Positions 25,530-35,814 of a stretch of 64,000 nt of DNA are shown here, in pieces. This stretch comes from Proteles cristata cristata. Taxonomy: Eukaryota; Chordata; Mammalia; Carnivora; Hyaenidae. The stretch lies in NCBI GenBank assembly GCA_017311185.1, contig JAESUZ010004919.1, forward strand, positions 62,001 to 126,000, in the 5' to 3' direction. The position numbers and the translations under genes are program-made. Each line of letters opens with the position of its first letter. Position 1 is the first letter of the stretch. The notes below the pieces were generated by a model. That model was not told the DNA's origin. It did not search any database and saw only the letters and a program-made list of their open reading frames with translations.

Positions 25530-25540
25530 CAAGATGGCGG
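25530..25540 (+). promoter_or_regulatory. YY1-type site at the L1 start
   Basis: CAAGATGGCGG, ten bases inside the element, fits the YY1 core AAnATGGCG. Human L1 carries CAAGATGGC at the same place, where YY1 fixes the transcription start at the first base; the same role is inferred here. Confidence 0.8.
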
Positions 25541-26160
25541 AGAAGTAAGGAGCTCCGTACTTGCACTCGCACCCATACATCACACAGAAAAGATCTGAAG
25601 CCATTGGAAACCATACAAAACCTGAGAGACTGGGAGAAAAAGGACGCAGAATCCACTGAGAAAGCCTTCTAACGTGAGTGCAAACCGGGGAAGGTAAAAT
25701 CGGGCCGGGATCGGAGCCTCCAGGGTGGGAGGCGATCCCCCTCTACCCTCTACGGGGAGTGAGAGGGGAAAAGGAGAGAGTCCGAGACAGAAAAATCTCC
25801 GCTCGGTGCATAGAAAGACCGTACTTGCCAAATACCTGCACACCAGGTCCCCTCGCGACAACTGGTCCTGGGGGAGGCTGAGCACACAAACTGCTTCTTT
25901 GTGCCACTCCTGGAGGTTGGATTTCAGAGCGGCGGGGCGCCTGCCTCCATTGTAGCTCCAGGGCGGCTGGGACCCCTGAAAGAGCCGCGCAGACACCGGG
26001 CATCCGCGCTCCTGGCTGGCTGGAACTCGAGAGGGAAGGCAAGGAGCTAAAAACTGGGAAATTTTCCTGTGAGTTCGTGTTTCGGGTGACGAGCCATAGA
26101 GAGACCCGGTTTTCCTCACTCCAGCGGGCTCAGGCTACGCGGACCCGGCAGGCAAGCCCC

Positions 26161-26172
26161 CGCGCATGCGCA
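26161..26172. promoter_or_regulatory. Palindromic NRF1-type site in the L1 5'UTR
   Basis: CGCGCATGCGCA is a full match to the NRF1 consensus YGCGCAYGCGCR. It lies in the CpG-rich part of the 5'UTR. Binding is inferred from the motif only, and its CpGs make it methylation-sensitive. Confidence 0.6.
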
Positions 26173-26521
26173 CCAGCCCGACCCAGAGAAGGAAGCAGCG
26201 ATCCTGACTCAGCCCCCAGAGCTCAGCAGGGAGCCTGGAATAGCCCGAGGGGGTTGTCTGGGAAGCTGTGAGTAAGGCAACTTCAGCGGGACGCGGACTG
26301 GGATTTGGAGATTGGAACTGGCCTGGGTTGAAGAGTGCAACCAACTTCGGCTGCGTCCCCGGAATGGGGAGTTGACACGCCAAAAAAAAAAAAAAAGCGA
26401 GCTGCAGCACGGGGTTCAAGAAGGGACTGGAGCACCGTCACTCTCCTCCCCACAATCGCCAAGGCAGAACCCCCGCCTGAGGCATCGGATCACGCCACGC
26501 CCATCCCTGCCTGAGAGGTGC

Positions 26522-26640
26522 CCTCCTCCCTTTTTTTTTTCTTTTTTCCTTTTTTTTCTTTTTTTTCTTCTTTTTTTTCCCCTTTCTTTTCTCTTTTTTT
26601 CTTCTTCTTTCTCTTTTCTCGCTTTTTTCCCCAAAACACT
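26522..26640. repeat. Poly-pyrimidine tract in the L1 5'UTR
   Basis: Almost only T and C for about 110 bases, with T runs of up to ten. Open frames across it (for example lysine- and glutamate-rich on the minus strand) are artefacts of composition. Confidence 0.9.
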
Positions 26641-27429
26641 GACCTGATTAACTCTGGTCGCCAGCTTGCTTAAACAATCACAACAAGTCCATTCTGTAAA
26701 TGTAAATTCTACACCTACCGACTTTTTCAGCAATTTCTCTCAGGAGTAATTAGACTATATAGTTTCTCTGGATAATTCCAGCATCCTTCTCTCACCTATC
26801 CAACCATATTCTACCCTTTACCACTTTGAAAAAAGTTTCTTATCCCTTCTGCCTGTTCATTCTATTTCCAAATCTGCCTTGTCTCGCCCTGCCTTCTCTC
26901 TTTTTCTCTATGCTCTTCAACCAGCACTGCATACACACGGCTATTTAACTGTAGCTGGGAAATCCAGGTATATGCATTAAACCGTTCTTTGTCCATCGGT
27001 TTTCTTCTTTTTTCCTTTTCTTTTCCCCTTTTTGACCCTTTTATGTATTTTATGCTCCCTATTCGCCCTCCCTCCTCCGTCTTTTCTATTAACTTTTTCG
27101 TTTTCCCTCTCACTTTGCATGTCAGTTGAATCAGCCTGTGCGTTTGTGTGCTCCTGCTCCCTGTGTGTTTGTCAGTCTGTTTTCTTTTCCAGGGCTACGT
27201 CAAGAAACAAGCTAGAGTACACAAGGTGAAGAGTCCCAAATATCACTACGAATAGGAAAATAAAATAACTAAGGTCCCAACAAGAGTGACCGAGGGATAC
27301 CATTCAAAAAACAATCTCTGAAAGGATAGGCCCTGGAAAGTCAAAGAGTTTCTTGGATATAGCAGTGCTCATAGAAACAGAGAGCATAACAGGTCTTTAA
27401 AACCAACAAGAGCCGGAAAGCTAACTAAA

Positions 27430-28323
27430 ATGACGAAACGAAAGAGCTCTCCTCCAAAGAAACTCCAAGAAGAAATGACAGCGAATGAACTGCTCAAAAC
27501 AGATATCAGCAGCATAAGTGAACAAGATTTTAGAATAATAATGGTGAAATTAATAGAAGGGCTTGAAAAAAACAAAGGGGACATCAAAGAAACTATGGCT
27601 ACAGACAGAATGGAAAATAAAAATAGGCATGAAGAATTAAAAAATGCGATAAATGAGATCCATAATAAATTAGAGGCCTCCAATGCACGGCTTGAAGAGG
27701 CAGCAAGGAGAATAAGTGATTTAGAAGACACCATTCTAGAAAAACAAGAAGCTGACAAAAAAAGAGACAAACTGATCCAGGAACAGGAAAGAAGAATTCG
27801 AGAGCTCAGCGACACAGTCAAACGCAACAATATCCGTATCATAGGAATCCCAGAAGAGGAAGAGAGAGGGAAAGGTGCTGAAGGAGTCCTGGAACAAATT
27901 ATAGCAGAGAACTTCCCCGACCTGGGGAAGGAAGTCAATGTGGAAATACAAGAGGCTCAGAGGACTCCTCTCAGACGTAACTTGAATCGATCTTCTGCAC
28001 GACATATCATCATAAAAATGGCAAAATACAAGGACAAAGAGAGAATTTTGAAAGCAGCTAGGGAGAAAAGGGCCCTCACATACAAAGGGAAACCCATCAG
28101 AGTGGTGACAGACCTATCTACTGAAACGTGGCAGGCCAGAAAGGAATGGCAAGAGATCTTCCATGTGATGAACAGTAAAAATATGCAGCCAAGAATCCTC
28201 TATCCAGCAAGCCTGTCATTCAAAATAGAAGGAGAGATAAAAACCTTTCCAAACAAACAGAAATTGAAAGAATTTGTCACCACGAAGCCAGCCCTACAAG
28301 AAATTCTGAGGGGGGTGCTCTGA
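27430..28323 (+). CDS. L1 ORF1 protein (ORF1p), open, 297 aa
   Basis: RNA-binding, trimer-forming chaperone that coats L1 RNA in the cytoplasmic ribonucleoprotein. Start ATG at 27430 follows the element's AAGCTAACTAAA block, which is conserved before ORF1 in the second copy (47.0 kb). Visible parts: a basic N-terminus (residues 1-12, TKRKSSPPKK); a heptad-like coiled coil at about residues 40-130 rich in L, E and K; an RRM-like domain from about 132 (RNNIRIIGIPEE) to 225 with the RHIIIKMAKYKDKERILKAA stretch at 191-210; and a C-terminal domain 226-297 (PIRVVTDLSTETWQARKEW, then FVTTKPALQEILRG). Human ORF1p is 338 aa; the shorter length here comes from the N-terminal side. No stop or frameshift is seen, so it could still be translated. 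The stop codon TGA is at 28321-28323. Confidence 0.95.
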   Translation: MTKRKSSPPKKLQEEMTANELLKTDISSISEQDFRIIMVKLIEGLEKNKGDIKETMATDRMENKNRHEELKNAINEIHNKLEASNARLEEAARRISDLEDTILEKQEADKKRDKLIQEQERRIRELSDTVKRNNIRIIGIPEEEERGKGAEGVLEQIIAENFPDLGKEVNVEIQEAQRTPLRRNLNRSSARHIIIKMAKYKDKERILKAAREKRALTYKGKPIRVVTDLSTETWQARKEWQEIFHVMNSKNMQPRILYPASLSFKIEGEIKTFPNKQKLKEFVTTKPALQEILRGVL

Positions 28324-28369
28324 AGGAAAGGTTGCAAGGAACAAAGATTCCAGAGACACCACCACAAAC

Positions 28370-31300
28370 ATGAACCCTACAAAAGATACAAAGACTCTAA
28401 ACCCACATATTTCAATAATAACACTGAATGTAAATGGGCTGAATGCTCCAATCAAAAGACATAGGGTAGCAGAATGGATTAAAAAACAAAATCCATCTAT
28501 ATGCTGTCTACAAGAAACTCATTTTAGACGGGAAGATACCTTCAGATTAAAAGTAAGGGGATGGAGAAATATATATCATGCTACAGGAAATCAAAAGAAA
28601 GCCGGAGTAGCGACGCTTATATCAGACAAACTGGACTTTAAATTAAAGACAATCACAAGAGATGAAGAAGGGCACTACATAATAATTACAGGGTCCATCC
28701 ATCAGAAAGAACTAACAATCATAAATGTCTACGCACCGAATATGGGAGCACCTAAATATCTAAAACAATTAATCACAAACAAAACAAGCTTATAGATAAG
28801 AATGTGCTAATAGCAGGGGACTTTAATACTCCACTTACAGCAATGGATAGGTCAACCAGACAGAAAATCAGTAAAGAAATAATGGACTTGAAAGATACAT
28901 TGGACCAGATGGACCTGACGGATATATTTAGAACTTTACATCCTGAGGCCAGGGAATTTACTTTCTTCTCAAGTGCGCATGGCACATTCTCCAAGATAGA
29001 TCACATACTGGGACATAAAGCAGCCCTCAATAAATATAAAAGAATAGAGATCATACCATGCACACTGTCAGATCACAATGCTTTGAAACTTGAAATCCAT
29101 TACAGGAAGAAGTCTGGAAAACTTCCAAAAACACGGAGGTTAAAGAACACCCTTCTACAGAATGAATGGGCCAACCAGGCCATTAGAGATGAAATTAAAA
29201 AATATATGGAAACAAATGAAAATGAAAACACAACAATTCAAAATCTATGGGATGAGGCAACGGCAGTCCTAAGAGGAAAGTACATTGCTCTCCAGGCCTA
29301 TTTCAAGAGATTAGAAAAAGCGCAAGTCCAAAATCTAACAGCTCACCTAAAGGAACTAGAGGCAGAGCAACAAGAACGCCCTAAACCCAGTAGAAGAAGA
29401 GAAATAGTAAAAATTAGAGCAGAAATAAACAACATAGAGACCAAAGAAACAATTGAACAGATCAATGAAACCAAGAGTTGGTTTTTTGAAAAGGTAAACA
29501 AAATTGACAAACCTCTAGCCAGACTTATCCAAAAGAAAAGAGAGAGCACCCAAATAGACAAAATTATGAATGAAAATGGACTTATTACAACCAACCCCTC
29601 AGAAATACAAGCAATTATCAGGGAATACTATGAAAAATTATATGCCAACAAATTGGACAACTTAGAAGAAATGGACAAATTCCTAAACACACACTCACTA
29701 CCAAAATTCACACGGGAAGAAATAGAAAACCTGAACAGACCCATAACGAGTGAAGAAATGGAATCAGTGATCAAAAATCTCCCAACAAATAAGAGCCCTG
29801 GACCTGATGGCTTCCCTTGGGAATTCTACCAGACATTTAAAACAGAATTAATCCCAGTTCTTCTCAAGTTATTCCAAAAAATAGAAAGCGAAGGAAAACT
29901 CCCGGACTCATTTTATGAAGCCAGCATCACACTGATTCCCAAGCCAGACAGAGATCCAGCAAAAAAAGAGAACTACAGGCCAATATCCTTGATGAATACG
30001 GATGCAAAAATTCTCAACAAGATCCTTGCAAATCGAATCCAGCAGCATATCAAAAGAATCATCCACCAAGATCAAGTGGGATTCATTCCTGGGTTACAGG
30101 GCTGGTTCAACATTTGCAAATCAATCAATGTGATACATCATATCAATAAAAGAAAAGATAAAAACCATATGATCCTGTCAATAGATGCAGAAAAAGCATT
30201 TGACAAAATACAGCATCCCTTCTTAATAAAGACTCTCGAGAAAGTTGGGATAGAAGGAACCTACTTAAACATCATCAAAGCCATCTATGAGAAGCCTTCA
30301 GCTAACATCATCCTCAACGGGGAAAAACTCAGAGCTTTCCCCCTGAGATCAGGAACACGACAGGGATGCCCACTCTCACCACTGCTGTTTAACATAGTGC
30401 TGGAAGTCCTAGCATCAGCCATCAGACACCAAAAGGAAATCAAAGGCATCAGAATTGGCAAAGAGGAAGTCAAACTTTCACTCTTCGCAGATGACATGAT
30501 ACTCTACATAGAAAACCCGACAGACTCCACCAGAAGCCTACTAGAACTGATCCAAGAATTCAGCCAAGTTGCAGGGTACAAAATCAACGTACAGAAATCG
30601 GTTGCATTTTTATACACCAACAATGAAGCAACAGAAAGAGAAATCAAGAAACTGATCCCATTCACAATTGCACAAAAAACCATAAAATACCTCGGAATAA
30701 ACCTAACCAAGGATACAAGAGATCTGTATGATGAAAACTATAGAAAACTTATGAAGGAAATTGAAGAAGACACAAAGAAATGGAAAAACATTCCATGCTC
30801 ATGGATAGGAAGAATAAATATAGTTAAGATGTCATTACTACCTAAGGCACTCTACACATTCAATGCAATTCCAATCAAAATTGCACCAGCATACTTCTCA
30901 AAACTAGAACAAACTATCCAAAAATTTGTATGGAACCACAAAAGACCCCGAATAGCCAAAGTAATCCTGAAACATAAAACCAAAACGGGAGGGATCACCA
31001 TCCCAGACTTTAGCCTCTACTACAAAGCTGTCATCATCAAGACAGTATGGTATTGGCACAAAAACAGACACATAGACCAATGGAACAGAATTGAGAACTC
31101 AGAAGTGGACCCAAAAGTATACAGCCAACTATCTTTGACAAAGCAGGAAAGAATATCCAATGGAAAAAAGACAGCCTTTTTAACAGATGGTGTTGGGAGA
31201 ACTGGACAGCAACATGCAGAAGAATGAAACTAGATCATTTTCTCACACCATGCACAAAAATAAACTCAAAATGGATAAAGGACCTGAACGTGAGACAGGA

Positions 31301-32221
31301 AACTATCAACACCCTAGAGGAGAAAGCAGGAAACAACCTCCTTGACCTCCACCGCAGCAACTTCTTACTTGACACATCCCCAAAAGCAAGGGAATCAAGA
31401 GCAAAAATAAACTGTTGGGACCTCCTCAAGATTAAAAGCTTCTGCACAGCCAAGGAAACAACCCAGAAAATTAATAGGCAACCAACGGAATGGGAAAAGA
31501 TAGTTGCAAATGACATATCAGATAAAGGGTTGATATCCAGAATCTACAAGGAACTCATCAAACTACACGCCCGAAAAACAAACAACCCAGTGAAGAAATG
31601 GGCAGAAGATATGAACAGACACTTCTCCAAAGAGGACATCCAGATGGCCAACAGACACATGAAACGATGCTCAGCATCACTCCTCATCAGGGAAATACAA
31701 ATCAAAACCACACTGAGATACCACCTCACGCCAGTCAGAGTGGCTAAAATGAGCCAATCAGAAAACTCTAGATGCTGGCGAGGATGTGGAGAAAGGGCAC
31801 CCTCCTACACTGTTAGTGGGAATGTAAACTGGTACAGCTCCTCTGGAAAACAGTGTGGAGGTTCCTCAGGAAACTAACTATAGAACTCCCCTAGGACCCA
31901 GCAATAGCACTGCTAGGAATTTACCCAAGGGATACAGAAATGTTGATGCATAGGAGCACATGTACCCCAATGTTCATAGCAGCACTCTCCACAATAGCTA
32001 AAACATGGAAAGAGCCTAAGTGTCCATCAACAGATGAATGGATCAAGAAGATGTGGTTTATCTATACCATGGAATACTACATGGCAATGAGAAACAATGA
32101 AATCTGGCCATGTGTAGCAACATGGATGGACCTTGAGGGTGTTATGCTGAGCGAAATAAGTCAGGCAGAGAAAGACAAATATCATATGTGTGCACGTATA
32201 GGAGGATTAGGAGGAGCTTAA
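28370..32221 (+). pseudogene. L1 ORF2 (endonuclease / reverse transcriptase), four lesions
   Basis: ORF2p nicks target DNA and reverse-transcribes L1 RNA there. The region would give about 1284 residues (human 1275). Endonuclease landmarks: LNVNGLN near residue 20, CLQETH near 48, INVYAPN, then GDFNT and [10 protein letters not shown] landmarks: [44 protein letters not shown] and the catalytic [11 protein letters not shown] near 30475-30507, all intact. Lesions: a one-base deletion in an A-rich run at about 28780-28785; a second at 31129-31132; a third at about 31794, which cuts into the C-terminal Cys/His cluster after CWRGCGE; and a TAG at 31892-31894 where the second copy has TAT. Indel sites were placed by comparison with the minus-strand copy. 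The three deletions sum to one codon, so the last block (31940-32221) is back in the starting frame. As read, only about 142 residues of endonuclease could be made from the ATG. ORF2 starts 46 bp after the ORF1 stop. Confidence 0.95.
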
Positions 32222-32422
32222 CAGAGGACCAAGGGGGAGAAGAAGGGCGGAAATGGTGGGGGAAAGGGGAGAGGCAAACCATGAGAGACTCTTGAATGCT
32301 GACAAAAACTGAGGACTGGTGGATGTGGGGTGGAGGAGGGTTGGGCATTGAGGAGGGCACTTGTGGGGATGAGCACTGGGTGTTATGTGGAAACTAATTT
32401 GACAATAAACTATTTGTAAAAA
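32222..32422 (+). other. L1 3'UTR with G-rich polypurine tract and poly(A) signal
   Basis: About 200 bp after the ORF2 stop. The first half is nearly all G and A with several GGGG and GGG runs, a conserved L1 3'UTR trait able in principle to form G-quadruplexes. The closing block CACTGGGTGTTATGTGGAAA leads to AATAAA at 32404-32409 and the A tail. Confidence 0.9.
32404..32409 (+). terminator. L1 polyadenylation signal AATAAA
   Basis: Canonical hexamer in ACAATAAACTATTTG just before the A tail, which starts at about 32418. It is shared with the L1 ends at 37.4 kb and, diverged, at 10.3 kb. Confidence 0.85.
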
Positions 32423-32437
32423 AAAAATAGAAATAGC
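32423..32437. repeat. Right target-site duplication of the full-length L1
   Basis: AAAAATAGAAATAGC; its first bases are shared with the poly(A) tail, so the exact junction is ambiguous by a few As. Confidence 0.95.
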
Positions 32438-32854
32438 TATTATAAACTACAGTATGATAAACTAAAGATACAATGAAGAATAAATGTGTGTATATGTTTT
32501 CATAGTTTCTCAATTTCTGTTTCCTTCTGTGGAAAAAAAGTTAAATTTATACAGAAGCTCAAAGGTACAAAGAATAAATCCTCAACCTGTGCTTTCATAA
32601 AAAAAAAAAAGAAAATAGTTTTGCTAATATCTATATTCAGAAAATATATTTTATGGGACATATTTAGGATCGGCAAACTAGGGACTAAAACAATGTGTGT
32701 TTAACATGTGGTTAATATGACATCTTTGAATTTCTAAAGAGATGTAGAAGATGACCAATACTTAATATTCAGAAGCCTTTTTTTATTTGAAAGAAGATTT
32801 ATTCATAGCATAATTTCAATGACTTAAGCATACAGCTATTCCAGTATACTTTTT
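32438..32854. other. No recognised gene or repeat
   Basis: AT-rich flank of the L1, with an 11-A run at about 32600. This should be the sequence that followed the split SINE before the L1 arrived. Confidence 0.4.
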
Positions 32855-33140
32855 AAAAAGTTGTTATTTAAATTCCAGGTAGTTAACAGCGTAATATTAG
32901 ATTCAGATGTACAATATAGTGATTCAACCCTTCCATATATCACCTAGTGCTGATCACAGCAAGTGCACTGCTTAATCCCCTCCATCTTTTTAACCCATCC
33001 CCCACCTCCTCCCCTCTGCTAACCATCAGTTTGTTCTCTATAGTTAAGGGTCTGTTTCTTGGTTTGTTTCTCTTTTTTTTCACCCTTGTTACTCATTTGC
33101 CTTCTGTCTTGTATTTTGTTGCCATAAATTCCTGAGATAG
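32855..33140 (-). mobile_element. L1 3'UTR fragment, minus strand
   Basis: Reversed carnivore L1 tail: AATTCCAGGTAGTTAACAGC, then ACAATATAGTGATTCAACCC and the pyrimidine-rich block up to about 33135. It is less than 300 bp long, 5'-truncated and of the older 3'UTR type, different from the 25.5-kb copy. Confidence 0.82.
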
Positions 33141-33174
33141 GTTTACAGAGATCTACACCACAAGCAAACATTTT

Positions 33175-33368
33175 AGTATTCTTTTCAAAAAAATTTTAAT
33201 ATTTATTTATTTTTGAGAGAGAATAAGCAGGGGAGGGATCCACATTCCGTCCGAGCTGTCAGCACAGAGCCCCATGTGGGGCTGGAACACACAGATGGTG
33301 AGATCATGACCTGAGCCGAAGTCAGATGCTTAACCGACTGAGTCCCCCAGATGCCCCAGTATCTTTTA
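33175..33368 (-). mobile_element. CAN SINE, minus strand
   Basis: Body about 33186-33357 with TTTATTTATTTTTGAGAGAG (tail side) and ACCGACTGAGTCCCCCAGAT (head side). Near-duplicate flanks AGTATTCTTTT and AGTATCTTTT. The CT-rich middle is shortened. Confidence 0.92.
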
Positions 33369-33479
33369 CTTCTAAACTCATGGCTAGATTTTCTACCCAA
33401 CAGCAATGATACAGAGCTCAGAGTCCTTGTATTCATGCAGCTGAGACTAATCAGCCCTTTGCCTCCTCCTTTCAAAGGA

Positions 33480-34035
33480 CATAGTGTAATATTTTAACTT
33501 TATATTTTAATACTCCACTGCTAAAATAAGAGAAAGGAACGGCACTCCCTTCCCAAGAACTCCCAAAGAACATAATTTCTCTCCAAATCTGGTCAGTGAT
33601 TTGGGTGGTAGCTGAGGGGCAATTTTCTAACTACAGCGTTACTGAGTAACTCAACGCTAATATGTCACGTAGACCCAATAGTTTAAAATCCCTTTCTTCC
33701 GCACACTAGAAGACTTCACTTCATTTAATAATGTCTTTTTCTCTGATCATAACCTTCCCACTTCTTTATCTTAGTGATATCATTCGTTGGGACAAAATGG
33801 AATTGGGGAGGACATGAGGTGTAGGATCGAAGTATCAGCCAGTAGCCAAAGATTATGTGATTGGGTGCAAAATTTAATTTTGCCCCCATGTGGCTAAAAA
33901 TCAGCATATTTACTGAGGGAATTTATTGACTACACTATTTTTTATCAAATAATATTACAAGACAGGAACAGCACCTGGGAGTTCCATATTTCTCCTTAGC
34001 CTAAGGGGTCTTTTTTTAGTAATAGCAGTAAAGAT
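33480..34035. other. No recognised gene or repeat
   Basis: Background sequence between two SINEs; nothing seen. Confidence 0.4.
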
Positions 34036-34286
34036 AAAGAATTTAAAACCGGGGCTCTTGGGTGGCTCAGTAGGTTGAGAGTCTGACTTTGCCTCAGGTC
34101 ATGATCTCACAGTTCACGGGTTCAAGCCCCGCAATGGGCTTTGTGCTGACAGCTCAGAGCCTGGAGCCTGCTTCCGATTCTGTGTGTCCCTCTCTCCCTG
34201 CCTCTCCCCTGCTCATGATCTGTCTTTCTCTGTGTTTCAAAAATAAATAAAAGTTAAATTTTTTTAATTAAAAAAAGAATTTAAAA
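34036..34286 (+). mobile_element. CAN SINE with 13-bp target-site duplication
   Basis: Body 34049-34273: GGGTGGCTCAGTAGGTTGAG, then TCATGATCTCACAGTTCACG and AGAGCCTGGAGCCTGCTTCC. AAAGAATTTAAAA lies at 34036-34048 and 34274-34286. Confidence 0.96.
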
Positions 34287-35814
34287 GCATATTATGAATT
34301 TCTAATTACTTGAAAAAGTATTCAAGTATTCAACAAGCACTTTTAAAAAGAAATGCATATATTTAAACTACTGACATAAATATTTAGAGTATGCACTTAC
34401 ACTTCTTTTTAATGTCAGGGGTTGATATCATTTCCTATTAAGACTGCCTCATTTTATTTCTTATGCTATCCTACTTACTTGGCAATGATTTCATTCATGA
34501 TTGGACTAGTGGCTTGAATCCACAGACTTTAAATTATTTGAATTAAATCCTGTGATTGCATTTGTTCTCCTGGCAATTGAGTTTTATCACCACAAGAATG
34601 GTCCTGGAAATTTTTATCTATTTGACTGAGTGTTGCTCTCAGTGTATAAGAATATTACAAAAATACCAATAGATGCAATAGAGAGATACAAAGATAAATA
34701 TTGCATAGCAGAAAGGCAAATAGATTATGCTCATATTTCACTGATATAATGTATATTTTACTAGATAAAATGTGATTTAACTACATTTCCTACACAATGT
34801 TAGTTTTTTCTCTGATCATGGCTGAGTACAAATGAAAGAAAAAAATCATAAAATGTGGATAGAGGTAACTTACATTTATTCAGGATTTTTTTTAATATTC
34901 TAGGAACTTAAAAGTTCTTGTAAAGTTATTTTATAAGTGGTACTTGATAAAGTCTCAGAAAACTGTACTGAATGGAAAGCCTTTCTCAGTATTCTAATCT
35001 CTTCCAATCTTACCTTTGTTTAGTTCCAGGAGTTTTTGTTTTGTTTTGTTTTGTTTTGTTTGTTTATTTTTCTTGTTTCTTCAACTCCCTGCCATGGTGA
35101 TATCCTCCCTTTTTTTTTCCTGATTACTTTGATTTTATATAAGAAAGTCGAGTGGTCGTACAGAAATGAAATATTTTGAGTAAAAGAACTGAAGTAAAGA
35201 AGAGTAATCCATAACAGTTTTTTATTCACTTATTAACTATTTGTGCAGTGAAGTCATCTAGTGCCATCATAAGCATTTTTATTTTAAAGTTTTTACTTCA
35301 GTTTTATTTCATAGTGTATGTGAGTCACAGTGAGTTTCATTCAGACAGCATCTATTGACAGTTTTTCTATGCAACAGTCACTACGATAAAGACAAAGAAA
35401 CACATCCTACCCCTAGGAACCCGTAATTGATGGATATACATATATAATGAGAACCAGAAACAGAACTAGAAATATATGATGCAAACTTGTAATTAAATAT
35501 CAATCTTCTTAGAATCAGAAATCAACTCTGATTAACTTGAACAGAAAGTACATTCATTTGAAGAATATCTGTATGCTCACACAGTTTAGTGAAAGGCTGG
35601 AGAACCAGGACAAGAAAAGAACAAAAGAGGAAAGACAAGACCAAAATAGTTTTCATTTGCAGATTACATGGATCTTGTTTAAAGATGACATCAGCACTAA
35701 AACTTGGTACAATTACCCTTATGATTCTGAAAAACAGTCACTGTGTGCAAATTTTCTAAGACAAAACAAAACAAACCCTCTGAATTATTTATTAATATAT
35801 TTTATGAAGTTTTT
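34287..35814. other. No recognised gene; possible weak ancient repeats
   Basis: Contains a (TTTTG)n run at about 35035-35061. Segments near 34875-34950 and 35335-35420 recall MIR-like or TTATTGA-type ancient repeats but are too diverged to name. A 93-codon open frame (35537-35818) has no domain and borders the old L1. Confidence 0.4.

Larger units (their letters stand above)
25521..27429 (+). promoter_or_regulatory. L1 5'UTR / internal promoter
   Basis: About 1.9 kb upstream of ORF1. The first 0.8 kb is GC-rich with many CpGs, in strong contrast to the AT-rich surroundings. A pyrimidine tract follows at 26522-26640, then more AT-rich sequence up to ORF1. In mammalian L1 this region acts as an RNA polymerase II promoter lying downstream of its own start, and its CpGs are a methylation target; that role is taken from the family and is not shown by sequence alone. 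The last 240 bp (from about 27190) align with the left-over 5' part of the minus-strand copy at 47.0-47.24 kb. Confidence 0.85.
25506..32437 (+). mobile_element. Full-length carnivore LINE-1 with target-site duplication
   Basis: A non-LTR retrotransposon of about 6.9 kb. The body starts at 25521 (GATGAGGGGCAAGATGGCGG) and ends in poly(A) at about 32422. AAAAATAGAAATAGC is found at 25506-25520 and at 32423-32437, a 15-bp perfect duplication overlapping the A tail. The top-strand cut context CTTT/AAAAA is the complement of the L1 endonuclease preference TTTT/AA. Order: 5'UTR (25521-27429), ORF1 (27430-28323), a 46-bp spacer, ORF2 (28370-32221), 3'UTR and tail. The 5' end carries a YY1-type motif as in other mammalian L1s, so this is not the 5'-truncated form most copies take. 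ORF1 is open; ORF2 has four lesions. It is the least damaged L1 in the window and so probably the most recent. Confidence 0.97.

Noticed and set aside
25580..26119. A 179-codon open frame antisense to the L1 5'UTR, reminiscent of primate L1 ORF0
   Set aside because: It begins with GTG and not ATG on the minus strand, I see no in-frame ATG near its start, and long chance frames are expected in this GC-rich, CpG-rich region. No similarity to primate ORF0 is visible.
26416..26733. Lysine/glutamate-rich 105-codon minus-strand frame
   Set aside because: It is the reverse of the T/C tract in the L1 5'UTR; composition alone explains it.
31940..32221. Separate small gene at the end of the L1
   Set aside because: It is the C-terminal part of ORF2 after the frame returns; its start codon is just an internal methionine.
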